Part shown: positions 32,501 through 41,604 of the stretch, one piece after another
Layout: every line of letters begins with the position of its first letter
How positions within the stretch are numbered: the stretch's first letter is position 1
From: an uncultured Microcaldota archaeon
GTDB taxonomy: Archaea; Micrarchaeota; Micrarchaeia; Anstonellales; Anstonellaceae
Length of the DNA: 44,267 bases
Reading direction: 5' to 3'
Assembly: GCA_903892905.1 (NCBI GenBank)
Contig: CAITKI010000113.1
Span: 1-44,267 of the forward strand
Program-made: the position numbers and the translations under genes
The notes under the pieces: model-generated
The model's database searches: none
Seen by the model: only the letters and a program-made list of their open reading frames with translations
What the model was told of the DNA's origin: nothing

Positions 32501-34070
32501 GTGCAACGACATGGGCGGCGACGGCGCAGTGGTGCACGTGATAGGCAACAGCTCCATGCTGGAAGCGGCAGCAGGCGGCTTTGGCTCGGTGCTGCCCGCC
32601 AGCCTGGGCTATGACACGCGCCGCTACATCGGCCTCTCAGAAGCGCCAGGCAGCACACCATCTTCCCTCGGGGGCAGCGCAGCAATAGACGTGCGCGCCT
32701 CATTCCTCAAGCAGGAATGCAACACGCCGCCTCTTACCGGAATCGAGATAATGCCCGGCGAGAATGCCACCACGCTCATAGGCACAGGCGACCTGACCAG
32801 CAAGGACAACCCTGACCGCGGCAAGCTGCACAAGTTCTTCTACAGCGCAACCGAGCCTGGCGACTTTGCCTACCGCACCGCAAACGGCATACCTGACAAG
32901 GTGCCTGGCAGCGTGGACATGCTGCTCCTGGACTGGTACCCGATGTGCAGCGGGACAGGGGTGTTCCCTGGCGATAACGAGCAGTACGAGTTTGACAGCA
33001 AGCTGGAATTCGCGCGCGCAATAATGGCGAACTTCTCCAAGCCCATGCTTGTCTGGAAGTTCGCCTTCCCGCAAAACACCTGGTGCAACACCACGTATTT
33101 CCTCGACTACATGTTCAACAACACCGCGGCAATGGTGGACTCGGGCATGATAGGCGTAATCTACAGCGACTGGATGATGCAAGACGGGCAGGGCTATGGG
33201 CCCTCGTCAAGGCAATACACCGACACCGCGTCCTACGGGGCCGACGCCCACAACTGGCAGGGGCCGATAAGCACAGGCCTTACCACGCAGGCGCCGCCCA
33301 CGGTGCGCGGCTCCAGCGCACTGACCATGACTTTGGACAGCCCGCGCAGCATGTCCGACTCAACGCCTGGCAAGGGCGCCCTGTTCTGCGCGCTGCAGCT
33401 TTTCTCCAAGCGCGCAATCGGCTACATCCCGCTTGCCTACGGACAGAAGCTCTATGCCGAGAACCAGACTTGCGTTTGCCAGGCATGCAGCGACTTCGAC
33501 TACATCACCGGCGCATGCGACGCTTTGGCAAAAGCTTCCACCGACCCAATGCTTCCCCAGATTTACTGCAACGACGGCGCCGTGTGCGCAATGCCCTCCG
33601 GGCGGAGCGATACCGGCAGCTTCCGCTGCGCCGACAGGTGCATGAACGCCACTGCGTGCAAGCTGTGCACAGGCCCTGCGAACGTCGGCCTCTCATCGTT
33701 CTGCAGGATGACGCCTGTTGGCGGCAGCACGTTTGGGACCTCCCGGTGCTACAACTCGATAACCGACGACTACTGGGAATTCCTCGCAGGCCTCTCGCCT
33801 TCGGAGAAATGCTGCCTGCAGGGCAACACCACCGACTTGTCGGACGCGAAATACACCTATACCATGATGACCGGCACCAAGCAGCAGTCCGAGTTCCTGC
33901 AGTTCCCCTCGCACGGCGAGCAGAACATCGACTGCGGAAGGAGCCCCGACACCTCGGTGCTGGAATACTGCAACATACGCGTGCCGATTTCGCAGAAGGA
34001 AATTGCGTGCATGCAGATACACACCCCGCTTTGCAGCACAAGCCCGGAGACCCAGATGTATATCGAGTGA
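29559..34070 (+). CDS. Giant Cys-rich exported lipoprotein
   Basis: This 1,503-residue protein has a lipoprotein signal: a hydrophobic core (FALLALLLALLILV) followed by SGC at Cys25. It would be lipid-anchored on the outer face and has no other transmembrane segment. It contains many cysteines, including CxxxxxSCAW-type units like those in paralog 3 and the 34138 protein. A C-terminal part (about 1090-1260) with DMLLLDWYPMC, KPMLVWKFAF and GVIYSDWMMQDGQGYG looks like a sugar-processing barrel. That glycosidase suggestion is weak and needs a profile search. It lies between the paralogs and the 34138 gene in the same orientation, about 115 nt after the micro-ORF. The ATG at 29559 gives the lipobox; the longer frame from 29547 adds four residues. 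Confidence 0.8.
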   Translation: MAANKQHAFALLALLLALLILVSGCTSSKYNPCCIKSGLYDETGAQLSSPKCYFPNETLFGDCTLDVGVSGAANCTDHSSCASITGEEACSQTASCAWNESQSQKCTGAQASWLLAVCQDLVPKSCVNNKCTAMVCGYSSIRPSPPPASQDWDANKSAQDFQADQRTLSNAMPPNDMILPAVNLQGATCDFNSMNKKLYNKITSSRGGLWVNSFRFGVGSSFSDYETARNYFPATDRVCAANPYAKTDRFSVYLNSANTFCQPSQSYYACNKLSGVNFKDERTCKLYCGGGADPYICSLISDPEQKRYICNADGFAYASNDTCMQKCGIISDANACTNNESQFPFLNTDSSLQARYRLKYVSDYVVDTPDPTQSSLACRGYGQPQGDAGFNQWTVFDGDMNPIACNDYTSWGDGPWFWTYSCYAAAGCTIGQPCPACNGVNKLGELRTYFDNHAYSSVDFDYEYYVKNLFAQYQDSPDAKGKLQFECESGSECISGSCDTTYYKRPMCENISGGSSMACGCSKAQFDDTKVSYPSCNLNSPLAMPAYSDTGMQDPDAGSGRPIVSDPINNYGPLFYPSQSVHLQNGSATSSFKYYFPAPDGASSPKPALFGTCGVAPAQAAPKKMCILYDRYCVDVGFEEPRIRITPEKMIWPAGSDGICHYTMEGEPCDINGDNGGPGKDYWEYIFNLNSANQADTVNSAHFGTCKMNGELMGNSQTNATAPYLATRDLGWCAPCTYATLAVQKVDFGPATNPGGVGAPRPLSCYEYRGQFNYVPDAQTYPYGGLVGADPDPAGLYDGLARFGTSSTEPVRKKSNPSAYEQDNDGNILQGGNYDNHFNYYCQDQWHGSGGWWPTAELPAPSAPYLKEKLTSYLQSNVMPILDEQSSKTSPAASAGCVFEAVGGNTYRCTSPNWLYTNSITCSAHCGGACTWEGGVGESWYCREDGKVYLGETFGSDDAAGVACNAACLASATKTYAPLSVCNDMGGDGAVVHVIGNSSMLEAAAGGFGSVLPASLGYDTRRYIGLSEAPGSTPSSLGGSAAIDVRASFLKQECNTPPLTGIEIMPGENATTLIGTGDLTSKDNPDRGKLHKFFYSATEPGDFAYRTANGIPDKVPGSVDMLLLDWYPMCSGTGVFPGDNEQYEFDSKLEFARAIMANFSKPMLVWKFAFPQNTWCNTTYFLDYMFNNTAAMVDSGMIGVIYSDWMMQDGQGYGPSSRQYTDTASYGADAHNWQGPISTGLTTQAPPTVRGSSALTMTLDSPRSMSDSTPGKGALFCALQLFSKRAIGYIPLAYGQKLYAENQTCVCQACSDFDYITGACDALAKASTDPMLPQIYCNDGAVCAMPSGRSDTGSFRCADRCMNATACKLCTGPANVGLSSFCRMTPVGGSTFGTSRCYNSITDDYWEFLAGLSPSEKCCLQGNTTDLSDAKYTYTMMTGTKQQSEFLQFPSHGEQNIDCGRSPDTSVLEYCNIRVPISQKEIACMQIHTPLCSTSPETQMYIE

Positions 34071-34137
34071 GTTGCGCGCATGTAAAGGTTTTTAGGCATT
34101 GGGCGAGATTTTAAGCAAAGGGAAGTGCGGTGAACTG

Positions 34138-37100
34138 ATGGAAATTGGAAAAGTGCGGCTGGCAGCTTTCATATTCCTCACAGCGCTCCTTCTCGCCCCA
34201 AGCGCGTTTGCCGCGTCAGCCACGTACGAAGCGAATTGCACTTCGCGGTTCACCGATGAGTGCAACCCCACGGGTGTGAGTGCCGTGACTGGGTTTTTCC
34301 CCATCCAGTGCAGCTATAATGATGGCCTGCCGGCAAACGCAATCGTGGAAAGCGTTTCAGTGGAATCCCACGTGCGCACCATCTCAGGCATGCTATTCTA
34401 CAGCTTCAATGGCGATTTTTTTGGCACATATTCGGGCTCTTCTCCAGCATGCAATGCCCCCACAAACACCGTTTTCGCCCGGAACGATCCGCCATACAGG
34501 GCCCAACAGCAAAATACCATAACAATTTCTGCCAATTGGCTTGATTCGGGCAGCATAGAGGGCGGCGAACCAGTGGGGCTTTCCGCCGGCAAGCATCTCA
34601 AGGTGACGGTCAACTACTCGCTTTCAGCGCCGGCAAACACCAAGCCAAGCGGGGTAACCAAGATTCTGCCATCCGTGCTGGAGCCTGGCACCAGGGGCGT
34701 GAACTGCACCGCCAGGATCATCGACGCCGAGAACCTGGCCCTGAACTACGTGGCAACCCTTTTGGTAAACGGCGCCCCGAACGCCACATCCTCGGGCACC
34801 ATCCAGAACAACACATTTGAGCCTGTCCTTATTGCAACCGCCATCCCTCTGTCGCAAGGCGACACACTGCAGTGCAAGCTGGATTACGACGACGGCGCCT
34901 TGCAGGGGGACACGGCCTATTCTGAAATTGTCGGCCCGCTTCCAGCGCCGGCAAACACCCCGCCAAGCGGCACAACCACGATTTCGCCTGTTGCCCCCTC
35001 CCCTGGAAGCGTGGACATATCCTGCACCGCCAGGATCATCGACGCCGAGAACCTGGCCCTGAACTACGTGGCAACCCTTTTGGTAAACGGCGCCCCGAAC
35101 GCCGCATCCTCGGGCACCATCCAGAACAACTCCTTGCAGCCTGTGCTTTCAGCCCCCAATGTCCAGGTTGCCCAGGGCGACTTGCTGAAATGCCAGCTGG
35201 ATTACGAAGACGGCAGCCTGCCTGGGGCCACTGCCTATTCTGAAACCACGGTCGGCCCAGGAAGCGGCCCTGGGGGCACATGCGGCGCAACGGTTCCCGG
35301 CACAGGGTTTTGCGACGGAGGGCCGGTATCCAATTTCTTGTGCGGCAGCATCTCCAACACTGCCTGCTGCGCCAATGCCACGAGCTGCAAGCTTGTGGGG
35401 GGCGTCTGCACGCAAACCGGCACCACTTCTGCGCTTTGCTCCGACTTCAAAGACAACCAGGCTGGGTGCCAGGCATTTGCATCCGCCGGCTGTTCATGGC
35501 GGGCGGCTGCCCCAAGCTGCGGCGCCATTTCCCAAGGCTCAGGCCAGTGCTCCCCCCGCACAGGAGCGCCATCAATGACATGCACCGATTTGGGCGGCTC
35601 GGACTGCTGCCAGGCATCAGGCTCATATTGCCAGTGGAGCGGCACGGCCTGCAATTACAACAGCCCGCTGCCATCATCCGGCCTCTGCCATTCCTTTGAC
35701 AATAATTATGTTGCCTGCACAATCTCCTCACAATTCTGCACCTGGAGCGCCACCACGTGCGGCATGCCGACCCCCAACACAGGCTGGTGCTTTGCGCTGC
35801 CTGGCAAAACAATGACGTGCGACAAGATAGGCAGCTTTGACTGCTGCCAGAAGGCAAACCCGTACTGCCTGTGGAGCGGCACAACGTCCTGCACCTACAA
35901 CAGCGCACCGCCGTCATCAGACTTCTGCCGCGCATTTGACGACAATTACGCGTCCTGCAGGATTGCCGGGGACTACTGCTACTGGGAAGGCAAGGAATGC
36001 TCAAACGCCAGCGGGTCATGCCAGAGCCCGCGCTTCTGCTGTGCGACGTCCGGCCTGTCATGCGGAAAGACCAACCCATACACAGGCAACAAGATGTGCT
36101 GCCTGGCCGACAACAGCTCAACGGCGTGCAACTACGGCTCGGAATGCTGCAGCGGCATCTGCGACAGCCACGTCTGCCAGCCCTCATTCTGCGACGTGGT
36201 GCCAACAATCCCGTCCTATACCGACGTCACGCTCAACCCTGAGAACGGCTCGATAAGCACCTACACCTACAACCTCTCCGAGGAGAACTACACGAAAACA
36301 GGGCTTCCAAACGCGCTCCTTTTCATGGTCAACCTGACAGACCAGTCCAACATCCAAATATGCTACGATGTCGCCGACTCAAGCGGGCATATGCAGATGA
36401 CTTATGACCCGACTGCGCCTGGCTGCACCGACTACTGGTACATCTTCTGCCCGCGCGGGGACGCCTCAACCAGCTCTGGCCTGAAGTCGCGCGAAATTTG
36501 CCTGAACAGCACCAATATAGATTACAATAAGCTCATCTACCCCCAGCCGGTGCCGTGCGCAGGCGCGACGCCGCCCGCCCCGAAAAGCTACCTCGACCAC
36601 ATACTCTCGCACAACGAACTATACTTCTGCAACAAGGTGACGAAAGACTACGCGCCGCTCTGCTGGCCGCTCATGCTCATACTCGGATTGCTTCTCGGCG
36701 CGAGTTTTGCCGCAGGCAAGAACCCATTCCAATCGTTTGATTTCTCCTCCCCGCGCATGAACCGCGGAAGGCAGTACTCCGCGCGCGTGCAGAACAAGAG
36801 CTTTGACCTCATGAGCTATCTTATGTCAGTGGGCAGCACCGCAGCGAGCTTCGTAAAAGGGAAGACCAAGGATGAAAAGGCGAAAATGGCCGAGGCAAAA
36901 GGCAAGGTCAAGGAAGCGAAGCAGAACCTGAAGGACGGGAAGGGGACAAAAGCTGACGTGAAAACCGCAAGGGCAGGAGTCGGCACCGCAAGGCAAGGAA
37001 TACGGGATGCCCGGCAGCAAAAAAGGCAAACGGCGCGCAAGGAAAAGTACGATTCAAGCGACCATAAGACAGGCATGGGCAAGTTCCTGCACAATGTCGG

Positions 37101-40100
37101 GGCGTTCGTAGGGGTGCGCGACAAGGGGCGGCCCGAACCGTCCAAGGATCAGAAAAAAAAACTGATTGATTTCCTGAAGCCAGTCCCGCCAAAAGACGCA
37201 TTCAGCACTGATACCCAGCAGCGCTCAACAGCGACCAGCTCAACCGGGCAGGTAAACATGGTGGTGTCGCCGCACCAGATCCGCAAGGCAAAGCGCGCTT
37301 CAATTGCCGCGCTCAACAAAAAGATAAAGGAGGCGAAAACGCCTGAGGAGAAAAAGGCGCTGCGCCAGGAAAGGCACGCGCTGAGGCAGGATTTCAGGAG
37401 CATGCGCCAGAACTATGGCGTGGATCCGAACGCGCTGGAAAAGAAGGGAATGAAAATCGAGGATGGGAAGCTGAAAAAGGTCAATGACAATATCGACATG
37501 AAAAAAGTCATAACAAACGTGACTGACAGCGACAGGTTTAGCTCTGCAAAAACCCTCTTCCAAAATCCGTTTGGCACCAACCAGCCCGCCAAGCAAAATG
37601 TGCTTTCAGATGAGGGCAAGGGAACCCAGTTCGGGTTCACCAAATCAAAAGAAACCGTCCTTTCCATGATCACTTCTCCTGGCGAAGGCAAAAGCGCGGA
37701 AAGCCAGTCAGGCAGCAAAACGGGCTCATCTGCCCAAGTAAGGCAGCCAACCACTGGAACTTCAGGTGCACAGGCTACCAGCATGTCTGCTACCGACATA
37801 CTTGGCGTTGGCATTTCAATGTTCAGCAGGGGCTTCTGGTCAAAGGAGGGAATGGCAAACCGCATGAAAGCCACTGGTGTGGATGAATTCTTCAAGGAGG
37901 CGTCAGGCGCCACGGTCGGGGCGGCGCTGGTCATCCTGCTGCGCTTCGTGCTCAAAAAAATGATGGAAAATGCCAAGCTGCGCGACGCGGAAAAAGGCAA
38001 GAACGATGGCTCGAGAGTAAAGACAAACCTGCGCTTCACGAGCCCCACCAAGGCCATCACGAGCCTGTTCAGGATATACGCAGTCATGTCATCGCTTTCC
38101 TCTTTTGTGAAAGGGCTTGGGGCGGCGACAGGCTCCAAATCACTGTCAGGCGGCATCGGCTTCATAGAAGGGGTCAACAGCATCAATATAGGCGGCATAG
38201 GCAAGTACAATCTCAATGTGGCAGAGCTTGCCACCTGGGTCGACCCAAGCCTGAGGGAGACCTATGTCGGAGGAGGCTCAAGCGCAATACCCTATCCGTT
38301 CAATATGGTCCAGACTGCGGTCAGCGGCGCCCTGGTGGGCGGCGACGTGCTGGTGCAGAAGGCGAGCGATGCCCTCAAGCGGGACGTCAAGCTGGCGTTT
38401 GTCCAGGGCGGCGAGGCATTCCTTGTGAAAGTCGACGAGTCCGGCAACATTCTCGATAAGAATGGCAAAGATGTCATGAAGGAAGGCAGCGGCCAGCCGT
38501 TCGCATACAAAAAAATAAACGTGAAGACAGGGGAAGCAACGGACTGCGCCGAAGTCATAGGCCTCTCTCAAACAAAGCGCACCTATGTGGTTGTCAATGA
38601 AGGCAGCTCCCCGAAAGAAACAACCTATTCAGCCATGGGAGCTGGCGCGGCAAGCTTCTATGACAACACGCAGCGAGACCGGGCAGAGACATACTTCAAC
38701 AGCAATTCGTTCGTTTATAGCCTGAAGTCACAGTATGGCGGCAGCAGCCCGACAAAGAGCCTTGTGAAAAACCAGGACGGCAGCTACGTGACAAAGATTA
38801 CGCTAATAGAGGACAAGGTGAACACCTGGGGGGTTGCAAGGAACATACCCGACCTGGCTTCATTGGACGGCAAGGAAGCTGCAAAGTACGTCTCGCTGCG
38901 CAACGCGTGCGAACACCAAGTCCAGCTTATCAATACGTTCCTAGGGGTCATAAACGGCAAAGACGCGCTTGACGTGATATCTCGGCTCCAGGACAGGGTG
39001 AAAATAAACGATGCGCTGGAATCCTTCAAGAACGCCCTCAAGCAATACGAATCGGTAGAATTGGGCAAGCTGACTTCCGATGACAAGCGCAGCATGTCGG
39101 AGCTCGAGGACAAAGTTTCAACGTACGGGCTTGCCCTCGTTGTTTTCGATGCAATGGGCAGCAGCCCGCTCGACATCAGCAAGGACGTGTTTGACAAGAC
39201 GAACGCGACCATCGAGCAAAACATAATAGCAGTCATCGGCTTCACAAACTCATACCTGAACTGCTATTCACAGGCAATTGCAACAGGCAATGACGATGCC
39301 CTCCTGGAAATATCAAAATTCAGAAAGCACGGGGTGGAAAACCTCCAGCAGGACACAGCGGTCCTCAATTCGATGGCCACTGCCATGCAATACTATGGCA
39401 TTGTGCACTTCAACAACGCGAAGGCGGAAAAAGAATACCTTTCAGGGCTCAAGACTATGGTGGACGCCGGCAGCAATTTGATGACTAACGCCAGCGACGA
39501 GAACACACTGGCATTTGCGCAGGCAACCGACAAGCTCTGTGAAACCATGATAAAGGGCGTGAGCTTCGAGGGCAGGTTCGGCAGCAAGGAGAAGGACTTG
39601 AAGAAACTTCTTGAAAATACGAACAAGTTATTGGAGGACATAAACATAAGCCACAAGGCGGGCAATGAAAAATATTCCTATACTGATGATAAGGGCACAC
39701 ACGAAATTGAATACAAGGATGCGGTGCAAAAATGCACCGCCGCATTGTTTACCGTTCTCCAGACTACGGTCTCCTTGCACCAAACATCTAATTCTTATCT
39801 CAATGCTGGATTAGCTGCAAGCGGCTGGCAGAACCGGCCGGCATACCAGGTTTCTCCAGAAGCTGACGCGCTCAACAGGCTGCCTGCTCCTGCGGAGGCC
39901 AGTGGCGAGCGAAATCTTTCAAGAGGATTCTATTCTCCCTCTTTCAACCTGAATAGCATTTCAAATGTAAAATATGGGCCGGGGGCAAGGTTTAACATTT
40001 CTCCAGCTATTTCTATAGAAGCTGCACCTATAGAACCCATCAAAAAAGAAGGATCCTTTCTGGAAGCAACGCAAATAGATGCCAAACCAAACACGGATAG

Positions 40101-40425
40101 CGAACCAAAAAGTGCAAAACTTGACTATGCCCGTACCGCTCTGACATCACAGGCTGCCTTGGATCAATCAACACACAAGCGCATAGAAACGGTGGAGAGC
40201 AGGTTTAACGCAGCAGAACAATCACTCGCAAACTCTATAGGGGGCATTCGGAGCATTTCACCTCCAAAGAACATTCAGAAACAAATAAACAATATAGAAA
40301 AAGAAATCCAAGAGCTCAAAAAAGACCCCCTAAACGAAGATAATGTTCAACGAATTGAATATTACTCGCAACTGCTCCGGCAGATGCACGATGCAGCCAT
40401 TCCTCTTATTAAGAAGAAGAGATAG
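34138..40425 (+). CDS. Giant single-chain membrane protein: Cys-rich outer and coiled-coil inner parts
   Basis: This 2,095-residue protein has a signal peptide (LAAFIFLTALLLAPSAFA) and two outer repeats of about 106 residues (about 163-375). A Cys-rich array (about 380-690) follows, with repeating CCQxxxxYCxWSG units. A transmembrane helix at about 842-860 (CWPLMLILGLLLGASFAAG) divides the protein; the next region (about 890-1010) is Lys/Glu/Ala coiled coil. A second hydrophobic segment (about 1257-1273, GATVGAALVILLRFVL) and a long helical C-terminal half follow. The inner half has no recognised family. The large outer and inner masses suggest a bridge or tether between the cell surface and the cytoplasm. 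The ATG at 34138 has GGTGA upstream. It lies 67 nt after the lipoprotein gene. Base composition becomes more A/T-rich near its 3' end. Confidence 0.82.
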   Translation: MEIGKVRLAAFIFLTALLLAPSAFAASATYEANCTSRFTDECNPTGVSAVTGFFPIQCSYNDGLPANAIVESVSVESHVRTISGMLFYSFNGDFFGTYSGSSPACNAPTNTVFARNDPPYRAQQQNTITISANWLDSGSIEGGEPVGLSAGKHLKVTVNYSLSAPANTKPSGVTKILPSVLEPGTRGVNCTARIIDAENLALNYVATLLVNGAPNATSSGTIQNNTFEPVLIATAIPLSQGDTLQCKLDYDDGALQGDTAYSEIVGPLPAPANTPPSGTTTISPVAPSPGSVDISCTARIIDAENLALNYVATLLVNGAPNAASSGTIQNNSLQPVLSAPNVQVAQGDLLKCQLDYEDGSLPGATAYSETTVGPGSGPGGTCGATVPGTGFCDGGPVSNFLCGSISNTACCANATSCKLVGGVCTQTGTTSALCSDFKDNQAGCQAFASAGCSWRAAAPSCGAISQGSGQCSPRTGAPSMTCTDLGGSDCCQASGSYCQWSGTACNYNSPLPSSGLCHSFDNNYVACTISSQFCTWSATTCGMPTPNTGWCFALPGKTMTCDKIGSFDCCQKANPYCLWSGTTSCTYNSAPPSSDFCRAFDDNYASCRIAGDYCYWEGKECSNASGSCQSPRFCCATSGLSCGKTNPYTGNKMCCLADNSSTACNYGSECCSGICDSHVCQPSFCDVVPTIPSYTDVTLNPENGSISTYTYNLSEENYTKTGLPNALLFMVNLTDQSNIQICYDVADSSGHMQMTYDPTAPGCTDYWYIFCPRGDASTSSGLKSREICLNSTNIDYNKLIYPQPVPCAGATPPAPKSYLDHILSHNELYFCNKVTKDYAPLCWPLMLILGLLLGASFAAGKNPFQSFDFSSPRMNRGRQYSARVQNKSFDLMSYLMSVGSTAASFVKGKTKDEKAKMAEAKGKVKEAKQNLKDGKGTKADVKTARAGVGTARQGIRDARQQKRQTARKEKYDSSDHKTGMGKFLHNVGAFVGVRDKGRPEPSKDQKKKLIDFLKPVPPKDAFSTDTQQRSTATSSTGQVNMVVSPHQIRKAKRASIAALNKKIKEAKTPEEKKALRQERHALRQDFRSMRQNYGVDPNALEKKGMKIEDGKLKKVNDNIDMKKVITNVTDSDRFSSAKTLFQNPFGTNQPAKQNVLSDEGKGTQFGFTKSKETVLSMITSPGEGKSAESQSGSKTGSSAQVRQPTTGTSGAQATSMSATDILGVGISMFSRGFWSKEGMANRMKATGVDEFFKEASGATVGAALVILLRFVLKKMMENAKLRDAEKGKNDGSRVKTNLRFTSPTKAITSLFRIYAVMSSLSSFVKGLGAATGSKSLSGGIGFIEGVNSINIGGIGKYNLNVAELATWVDPSLRETYVGGGSSAIPYPFNMVQTAVSGALVGGDVLVQKASDALKRDVKLAFVQGGEAFLVKVDESGNILDKNGKDVMKEGSGQPFAYKKINVKTGEATDCAEVIGLSQTKRTYVVVNEGSSPKETTYSAMGAGAASFYDNTQRDRAETYFNSNSFVYSLKSQYGGSSPTKSLVKNQDGSYVTKITLIEDKVNTWGVARNIPDLASLDGKEAAKYVSLRNACEHQVQLINTFLGVINGKDALDVISRLQDRVKINDALESFKNALKQYESVELGKLTSDDKRSMSELEDKVSTYGLALVVFDAMGSSPLDISKDVFDKTNATIEQNIIAVIGFTNSYLNCYSQAIATGNDDALLEISKFRKHGVENLQQDTAVLNSMATAMQYYGIVHFNNAKAEKEYLSGLKTMVDAGSNLMTNASDENTLAFAQATDKLCETMIKGVSFEGRFGSKEKDLKKLLENTNKLLEDINISHKAGNEKYSYTDDKGTHEIEYKDAVQKCTAALFTVLQTTVSLHQTSNSYLNAGLAASGWQNRPAYQVSPEADALNRLPAPAEASGERNLSRGFYSPSFNLNSISNVKYGPGARFNISPAISIEAAPIEPIKKEGSFLEATQIDAKPNTDSEPKSAKLDYARTALTSQAALDQSTHKRIETVESRFNAAEQSLANSIGGIRSISPPKNIQKQINNIEKEIQELKKDPLNEDNVQRIEYYSQLLRQMHDAAIPLIKKKR
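34705..35130 (+). repeat. 108-bp near-identical internal repeat
   Basis: Positions 34705-34812 and 35023-35130 are the same 108 nt with one mismatch seen, offset 318 nt (106 codons). Each copy encodes CTARIIDAENLALNYVATLL and onward. Flanking parts of the 106-residue units are less similar, so this core has been recently copied or homogenised. Confidence 0.93.
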
Positions 40426-40456
40426 ATGTCTTATGAGGGTTTCTATGGGTGGCATA

Positions 40457-40951
40457 ATGTTGAAAAAAGAAAGCAAGCAACAAAATATACTCAAAAGGCA
40501 TGTTAAGCAAATAAACAAATTTGCAAAAGTGGCAGTCCTCGCAACCGGGCTGACTGTGGCAGCCAATCTTTCAAATGCCCAATCTATAAACACTCCTCCA
40601 GTCAATGCTACTCAAAATATAGAGTACATAAACAAAGCAGATACAACTGTTTCCGGCCTTCTATATCCATGGGTTTATGTCAAAACGCAGGCAATCAAAG
40701 GGCGTAACATAATTCTGACATTTCTTACTGGTGCAAAGATTCATATCAACGAAGACCCAACGGAGCAGATAGTCCTCGGAAATAGAAAATTTAAGATCGC
40801 ATTAAGTATCAAGGACCAAAAACAGCTAAAAGATAGCGTGTTATTGGAAAAAGACGGCTACTATCTTGTTTACTATCGTTCTTGCACAAGTTACAAAGAG
40901 ATTAAAAGTTTCTATGATCGGCTGGACATTTATCAGATAAAGCCAAAATAA
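40457..40951 (+). CDS. Small exported protein, unknown function
   Basis: This 164-residue protein has a basic N-terminus and a signal-like segment (FAKVAVLATGLTVAANLSNAQS, about residues 22-43). The remainder is a predicted outer domain ending DIYQIKPK. I chose the ATG at 40457, preceded by GGTGG; ATGs at 40433 and 40445 are in frame. It is 31 nt after the giant gene and likely in the same transcript. The DNA is more A/T-rich than the rest of the operon, which may mark a later addition. Its C-terminal part (a QKxL stretch followed by YYLVYY) faintly resembles the 41052 product; this is weak. Confidence 0.65.
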   Translation: MLKKESKQQNILKRHVKQINKFAKVAVLATGLTVAANLSNAQSINTPPVNATQNIEYINKADTTVSGLLYPWVYVKTQAIKGRNIILTFLTGAKIHINEDPTEQIVLGNRKFKIALSIKDQKQLKDSVLLEKDGYYLVYYRSCTSYKEIKSFYDRLDIYQIKPK

Positions 40952-41000
40952 ACCTATATGGCAAATGCTGTGGCGGATTCGCACTTTCCCCGCCCGCAAC

Positions 41001-41009
41001 CTTTAAATC
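41001..41009 (+). promoter_or_regulatory. TATA box for the 41052 gene
   Basis: CTTTAAATC lies about 45-50 nt upstream of the ATG at 41052. A run of seven G's serves as ribosome-binding region directly before the start. This suggests the gene can be expressed apart from the large operon. Confidence 0.5.
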
Positions 41010-41051
41010 CCCTTCCCACCTTATTTTAACACTTACATAGGGGGGGTCGGC

Positions 41052-41603
41052 ATGAACGCACAGAAACTTCAAATTGACAGGGCAAAGGCTATTGGAAAGA
41101 GCGCGAACAGGGCATTCAGGATTCCGCTCGGGACAAAAATCAAGCTCGGGGCGACCATGCTGTTCCTATATTTCGCCTCCAAGCTGATTGCCGAGCCGAT
41201 ATGCAGCAAGGACTCGCCGCAGGACAGGAAAGGCAAGCAGCCGGCTGTGGAAGTGCAAAACCAGAACGACTCTGCAATCATAAAAAGCGCGATGAAAAAG
41301 TACGCGGATAACGCGCTTCAGAGGAATGTCGTCGTTTCGTTCAACCAAGTGTTCAGCGTGAACGTTGTCTTCAATTCCCCTGCATACCTCCCAATTACCG
41401 ACCCAAAAACAGACAACACCGTAGTGAGGCTGTCTCCCGAAGAGCAAAAGAACCTGGAGGCCGGCGGGATGGTCAAGCCCATGGGCAGGCCCTATCTCCT
41501 TATTCTGGTCAAGGGCGCTGACGGAGCCAACAAGGTCTACGTGTATGAACTCAAGCACACCGACATAAAGCAGGCAAAGCCTGATTCGGTCAAAACACAG
41601 TAG
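41052..41603 (+). CDS. Small single-pass membrane protein, unknown function
   Basis: This 183-residue protein has a Lys/Arg-rich N-terminus (about 1-32), one transmembrane segment (GATMLFLYFASKLIAEP, about 33-49) and an outer or soluble C-terminal domain of about 130 residues with VVVSFNQVFSVNVVF and YLLILVKGADG. G-rich AGGGGGGGT lies just upstream of the ATG. It follows the small exported gene by 100 nt and has its own TATA box. No family was recognised. The T-rich stretch after the stop probably ends the whole plus-strand block. Confidence 0.72.
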   Translation: MNAQKLQIDRAKAIGKSANRAFRIPLGTKIKLGATMLFLYFASKLIAEPICSKDSPQDRKGKQPAVEVQNQNDSAIIKSAMKKYADNALQRNVVVSFNQVFSVNVVFNSPAYLPITDPKTDNTVVRLSPEEQKNLEAGGMVKPMGRPYLLILVKGADGANKVYVYELKHTDIKQAKPDSVKTQ

Positions 41604-41604
41604 T

